Assembly: GCA_041398825.1 (NCBI GenBank)
Contig: JAWKTX010000005.1
Location: 186,001 to 250,000, forward strand
Direction: 5' to 3'
Source: Planctomycetaceae bacterium
GTDB taxonomy: Bacteria; Planctomycetota; Planctomycetia; Planctomycetales; Planctomycetaceae
Length of the DNA stretch: 64,000 bases
Under the pieces are notes generated by a model, which ran no database searches, was not told the DNA's origin, and worked only from the letters and a program-made list of their open reading frames with translations. Of the stretch, positions 60,291 to 64,000 are shown one piece after another (within the stretch, counting starts at the first letter, position 1; every line of letters starts with the position of its first letter). Made by a program: the position numbers and the translations under genes.

Positions 60291-61976
60291 ATGCTCGATG
60301 ACGCCAACACACTGCTCATTCTTGGGGTGGTGCTTGTGGCTGGCACACTTGGCGGAGCGGCGGCCAAACGACTTAACCTGCCTTCCGTCACCGGGCAGAT
60401 TATTGCCGGAATCCTGATGGGCTCATCCGTTTTGGGTGTGCTCAGCCACGAGAGCCTGCATCGACTGGATCCTCTGGTCGACTTCGCTCTCGGGCTGATG
60501 GCCGTGGCCGTTGGTAGTCACCTGAACTTCCGAAGGCTCAAGGTGGCTTACCGTCGGTTGTTCTTGTTGCTCATCCTCGAGGGAACACTGACTCCATTGC
60601 TGGTGTATATCGGGGTCATCGGGTTTTCGCAGATCACCTGGTCAACTGCGTTATTGCTTTCGGCAATTGCGGTTTCCACCGCCCCGGCAACAGTGCTCGC
60701 GATCGTCAAAGAGACGAATTCCAAAGGCGCGTTTGTGACAACGCTGCTTGCGGCAGTGGCGCTCAACAACCTGATGTGCATCATCCTGTTCGAACTGGCA
60801 CGCACGATCGCCAAAGCCGCCATCACACCGTCCGGTGTTTTTGAAGCCACGGCTTTGATTGAACCGCTGGTACAGGTGGGGAAGAGTCTGTTGCTGGGCA
60901 CGATCACTGGCGGCGTCCTGATAGTATTGACCCGCCATGTCGTGCGGTCCGATCGACTTGCGGCTCTTTCGTTGACGGCCATCCTTCTGACCGCAGGACT
61001 GACAGCGCATCTTGGATTATCTGTACTGCTGGCGTGCCTTTGTTTTGGAGTGACTCTTGCCAATGTTTCTCCGGACAAAGAAGAGATCGGGCACAGAGTC
61101 TTCGAAAGTTTCGAACTCGCCATCTTCGCTGTGTTTTTTACTGTGGCCGGGATGGAACTGAAGTTTGAAACGCTGGCGATCGGCGGATTGCTTGCCGTGA
61201 TGACGTTCGTCATGCGAGCTCTGGGTAAGATCGGTGCTGGTTGGATCGGCATGAAACTTGCCGGAGCCACGAAACGGATACGTCGCTGGATTGGTGTCGC
61301 TCTGATTCCGCAGGCCGGGCTGGCTGTTGGGCTGATGCTGCTAATTACCGAGGATCAGGAGTTCGTTTCAATTCACGAACTGTTCCTTGCTGTTGTATTG
61401 ACGATGGTCCTGCTGAACGAAACCGTTGGACCCGTGTTGACACGAATCAGTTTGCGAAAGTCCGGGGACTTCGGTCGGGATCGCGCTCGAGTGCTGGACT
61501 TTTTGTCCGAACACAATATCACTGTGAACCTGGCAGGACCGTCGAAAGAGGAAGCGGTACGCCAGCTGGTCAGCCTGGCCGTAAGCGTCAATAAATTATC
61601 GGTGGATACCGAAACGATCGTCCAGGACGTCATGAAGGCCGAAGGTGTGGTTTCGACGTGCGTGGGGGAAGGCCTTGCTCTGCCACATGCTCGACTGGAC
61701 GAGGGTACGCATGTGGTTGGTGCCATGGGAATCAGCCACAAAGGCCTGAACCTGGATACACCGGACGGCCGACCTGTGCACTGCATGGTTCTGATTCTGA
61801 CACCTAAAACAATGCCCGAACGCCACTTGCAGGTGCTGTCTGCCCTGGCATTTATTGCTCATGACGAATCCATTCAATCGACGCTCTACCATATTGATTC
61901 GCCCACGCATGCAGAAGAACTGCTTCATCTGGACGAACAGTTCGAGGGATGGAACCACTACCTCGAAGAGGACTAG
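60291..61976 (+). CDS. CPA2-type cation:proton antiporter fused to PTS EIIA-like domain
   Basis: The 561-residue protein has about 12 membrane helices over residues 1-385, with the start LLILGVVLVAGTLGGAAAKR and LPSVTGQIIAGILMG typical of CPA2 antiporters. The helix-5 position that carries the ion-binding aspartate in CPA2 (DD or QD) reads VALNNLMC (N159, N160). Residues about 400-561 form a PTS fructose-type EIIA domain with GEGLALPHARLD, in which H466 is the phosphorylatable histidine. The fusion suggests transport controlled by phosphorylation or by EIIA-like ligand sensing. Ion specificity is unknown. Confidence 0.82.
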   Translation: MLDDANTLLILGVVLVAGTLGGAAAKRLNLPSVTGQIIAGILMGSSVLGVLSHESLHRLDPLVDFALGLMAVAVGSHLNFRRLKVAYRRLFLLLILEGTLTPLLVYIGVIGFSQITWSTALLLSAIAVSTAPATVLAIVKETNSKGAFVTTLLAAVALNNLMCIILFELARTIAKAAITPSGVFEATALIEPLVQVGKSLLLGTITGGVLIVLTRHVVRSDRLAALSLTAILLTAGLTAHLGLSVLLACLCFGVTLANVSPDKEEIGHRVFESFELAIFAVFFTVAGMELKFETLAIGGLLAVMTFVMRALGKIGAGWIGMKLAGATKRIRRWIGVALIPQAGLAVGLMLLITEDQEFVSIHELFLAVVLTMVLLNETVGPVLTRISLRKSGDFGRDRARVLDFLSEHNITVNLAGPSKEEAVRQLVSLAVSVNKLSVDTETIVQDVMKAEGVVSTCVGEGLALPHARLDEGTHVVGAMGISHKGLNLDTPDGRPVHCMVLILTPKTMPERHLQVLSALAFIAHDESIQSTLYHIDSPTHAEELLHLDEQFEGWNHYLEED

Positions 61977-62240
61977 TGCTTCGGCTGGTGAAGAACCTGA
62001 TCCAGCGAGACTTGCCGACAGCGTGGTCAGGGCCTGCGTTTGTTCAGATCGGGAAAGCACCGCTAATAACAGCCCTGTTGAAAAACGGGACTGGCTCAAG
62101 CAGGAGACCTTAAAACACGACGGTTTCCAGTCGTCCTGCGTGTCTGTCCCGATTTTTCAACGGACAGCTAACGACCCGGATGAGTTGATGAACCAGGTAC
62201 TTCGAATGCCGGCGATCACGAAGCCCGCTTCTGACGCATG
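61977..62240. other. Intergenic region with inverted-repeat element
   Basis: This 264-base gap lies between the convergent antiporter (plus) and DUF1501 (minus) genes. It is mostly taken up by the 85-base imperfect hairpin at 62077-62161. No gene is visible. Confidence 0.5.
62077..62161. repeat. Inverted-repeat element (possible small non-autonomous mobile element or RNA hairpin)
   Basis: GTTGAAAAACGGGAC (62077-62091) and GTCCCGATTTTTCAAC (62146-62161) are reverse complements except for one extra base. Inside, GCAGGA (62100-62105) pairs with TCCTGC (62134-62139). The whole 85 bases can fold into one long hairpin. It lies between convergent gene ends and could act as a two-way terminator. The termini and size also fit a MITE-like sequence. 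Confidence 0.55.
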
Positions 62241-63755
62241 TCAGCCATGACGGACAAGTTCTGGACGCAGCAGGATGTCAGGTATTACGCGAGGAGGCAG
62301 GATGCCGGTAAGCCGTTCTTCCAGGCCGCTTCGAGTGAAGTAGAGCTTTTGATGATGCAGTCCCAGCAGATGCAGAATGGTTGCGTGGAAATCATGTACA
62401 CTGACCGGGTTTTCAACGACAGCGTGGCCGAATTCATCGGTCGCACCATAAGTGGTTCCGCCTTTGATCCCACCGCCCGCCATCCAGGATGTGAATGCCT
62501 GCATGTTATGATCGCGGCCGGAATAGCCGTTTGCCGACTTCTGCGTTGTTGGCGTTCTGCCGAATTCGCCCCCCCAGACCACCAGAGTCGAATCCAGCAG
62601 GCCCCGCTCTTTTAAGTCCCGCAGCAACGCGGCGACGGGTTGATCGGTTCGTTCGCAGGCCCCGCGGTGATTCGCAGCCAGATCTGCGTGGCTATCCCAC
62701 GGCTGTTCTTCCATAAAGATCTGAACAAATCGCACGCCCCGTTCCACAAGTCGGCGAGCGAGCAGGCAGCGTCGAGCGAAAGAATCGGTCCATCTTCCGC
62801 CAACGCCATACATTCGCTGTACTGCAAGTGTCTCTGATGAAAGGTCCAGTGCTTCGCCTGCAGACAACTGCATTCGGGCAGCCAGCCCATACGATTCAAT
62901 TCGCGCATCCAGATCGGGATAGTTCGGTCGCTTGCGGCGATGGATCTCGTCCAGCCTGCCAAGCAGCTCGCGAGCGGTTGCTGTCACATCAGATGGCTGT
63001 TCATACTGCGGCGTCAGGTTCAGGACGGGAGATCCTGTTGGACGGAACGGTGTCCCCTGAAAAGTGGGCGGCAAAAAGCCGGCTGTCCAGTTGCGCGTTC
63101 CATTCTTTGGTGGTCCCAGTGGATCATTCAGAACGACATACGCTGGCAAATTCTGGTTCTCGGTGCCAAGTCCATAAACGGTCCATGCACCGAAGGTCGG
63201 GTATCCCATAAACAGGCGGCCGCTGTGGATCTTGTAAAGGGCATTGTCATGGTTGGGGTGGTCCGTCCACATCGAATTGATCAGGCAAATGTCATCCACC
63301 ATTTGTGATGTCTGTGGCAGTACGTCTGCCATCCACATCCCGGACTCGCCGTGCCGTCGAAATTTGTACTTGCCCGCCATCATTACGCCGATGTCGGAAG
63401 TCCCCTGGTTCCCGATATCTTCGACGTTGCCCGGATACGGCTGTCCGTCCAGTCGCTTCAATTCGGGTTTCGGGTCGAACAGATCCATCTGGCTGGGGCC
63501 GCCATTCATAAACAAATGGATGACCGACCGAGCCTGTGGCTCATGATGTGGAGCACGCGGCTTAAGGTCCTGCGGAACAACATGATGTTGATCCGCCGCC
63601 ACGGCCGAAGCACCGCCAAAGAAATCCTGATTCAGTAACCAGGTGACCGCCGCTCCAAAAACACCATCACACGTTCTTCCGAAGAAATCGCGTCGCGAAC
63701 CATGACGAGTCACTTCGGTCAGAGACGTATTTGAGTTTGTATTTTCCGGAATCAT
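62241..63755 (-). CDS. DUF1501 family protein, Tat-exported
   Basis: The protein of about 504 residues has an N-terminal twin-arginine motif (RHGSRRDFFGRT) followed by a hydrophobic stretch, pointing to Tat export. DUF1501 landmarks follow: VIHLFMNGGPSQMDLFDPKP, DICLINSMWTDHPNHDNAL, the YVVLND and TAGFLPPTFQGTPFR segments, and a C-terminal STLVVWGGEFGRTP with GRDHNMQAFTSWMAGGGIKGG. The fold belongs to the alkaline-phosphatase/sulfatase superfamily; the reaction is unknown. The frame runs to an ATG at 63815. I chose 63755 because it places the twin arginines close to the N-terminus, but no start has a clear ribosome site. A DUF1549/1553 partner may lie beyond 64000. Confidence 0.88.
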   Translation of the reverse strand: MIPENTNSNTSLTEVTRHGSRRDFFGRTCDGVFGAAVTWLLNQDFFGGASAVAADQHHVVPQDLKPRAPHHEPQARSVIHLFMNGGPSQMDLFDPKPELKRLDGQPYPGNVEDIGNQGTSDIGVMMAGKYKFRRHGESGMWMADVLPQTSQMVDDICLINSMWTDHPNHDNALYKIHSGRLFMGYPTFGAWTVYGLGTENQNLPAYVVLNDPLGPPKNGTRNWTAGFLPPTFQGTPFRPTGSPVLNLTPQYEQPSDVTATARELLGRLDEIHRRKRPNYPDLDARIESYGLAARMQLSAGEALDLSSETLAVQRMYGVGGRWTDSFARRCLLARRLVERGVRFVQIFMEEQPWDSHADLAANHRGACERTDQPVAALLRDLKERGLLDSTLVVWGGEFGRTPTTQKSANGYSGRDHNMQAFTSWMAGGGIKGGTTYGATDEFGHAVVENPVSVHDFHATILHLLGLHHQKLYFTRSGLEERLTGILPPRVIPDILLRPELVRHG

Positions 63756-64000
63756 TCGAATGAAGCCCAGAGCTGGCTGTGAAGCGTATTCCCGTCTTTG
63801 ATCCGGCGTTTGCATTCCCGCCGGGCGCCTTGTGAATCATCGACTGGATTGAATCAGGAAAATCAACGAATTCAGAATCCGACACACAGGAGATTCTGAG
63901 CATCATGCATGTATTGAGCAAATGGTTTGCTAAAGTTCTGTCCCCAAACCCTGCCGGAATCCGCCAAAAATCGGAGTGATGGCCGGGACGACACAGTCTC

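Overview
The window looks like chromosomal DNA of a planctomycete (Planctomycetota, probably Planctomycetales). The clues are two DUF1501 proteins, a DUF1549/DUF1553 protein with CxxCH haem motifs, a sulfatase, an isolated formylmethanofuran dehydrogenase subunit C gene, a sucrose-phosphorylase-like GH13 enzyme beside a glucosyl-phosphoglycerate synthase, and many secreted or coiled-coil proteins of unknown function. Assignments come from reading motifs and gene order; no database search was run. I saw no rRNA, tRNA, CRISPR array, transposase or prophage.

Layout. 1-4.6 kb: 3' end of a DUF1501 gene and an RND-family permease. 4.7-8.5 kb (minus): pncB-pncA-glpD, NAD salvage plus glycerol-3-phosphate dehydrogenase. 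8.7-14.7 kb: MMPL/RND-type exporter, an rRNA pseudouridine synthase with disordered tails, an ATP/ADP-translocase-like carrier and a secreted metallo-beta-lactamase-fold protein. 15.0-18.9 kb: a three-gene glucosylglycerate-type compatible-solute cluster (phosphatase, synthase, phosphorylase) with a double-hairpin leader. 18.9-24.1 kb (minus): miaA, purD, a DUF309 protein and a PAS histidine kinase with a receiver lacking its aspartate. 24.4-30.6 kb: class II DAHP synthase followed by a surface-polysaccharide set (flippase-like protein, methyltransferase, glycosyltransferase, divergent epimerase). 30.7-37.8 kb: secreted terpene-cyclase-fold/HEAT protein, M28 peptidase, a pair of coiled-coil proteins, obgE and ispH. 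37.9-46.3 kb: DUF1549/1553 cytochrome, lone fhcC, PolB-like exonuclease, lone MoxR ATPase and DinG-like helicase. 46.3-52.6 kb: FHA-GAF-phosphatase-like protein, sulfatase, two small secreted proteins, rmlA. 53.0-60.2 kb: a YhaO/SbcD-like protein that has lost its metal ligands, a YhaN/Rad50-like ATPase with two C-terminal DUF4332-like modules, and two unknown secreted or coiled-coil proteins. 60.3-64 kb: CPA2 antiporter fused to a PTS EIIA domain, an inverted-repeat element and a second DUF1501 gene.

The best candidate for an undescribed system is 53,026-57,704. The nuclease half of a Mre11/Rad50-type (YhaO/YhaN) pair keeps its fold landmarks, but every metal-binding motif I can align has been replaced. 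The partner ATPase keeps Walker A, signature and Walker B, has no CxxC zinc hook, and carries two helix-hairpin-helix-type DUF4332-like modules joined by a long basic linker. Its 3' untranslated region has a 15-bp tandem repeat ahead of a strong terminator. Short tandem repeats with a 15-bp period also occur at four other places, coding and non-coding.
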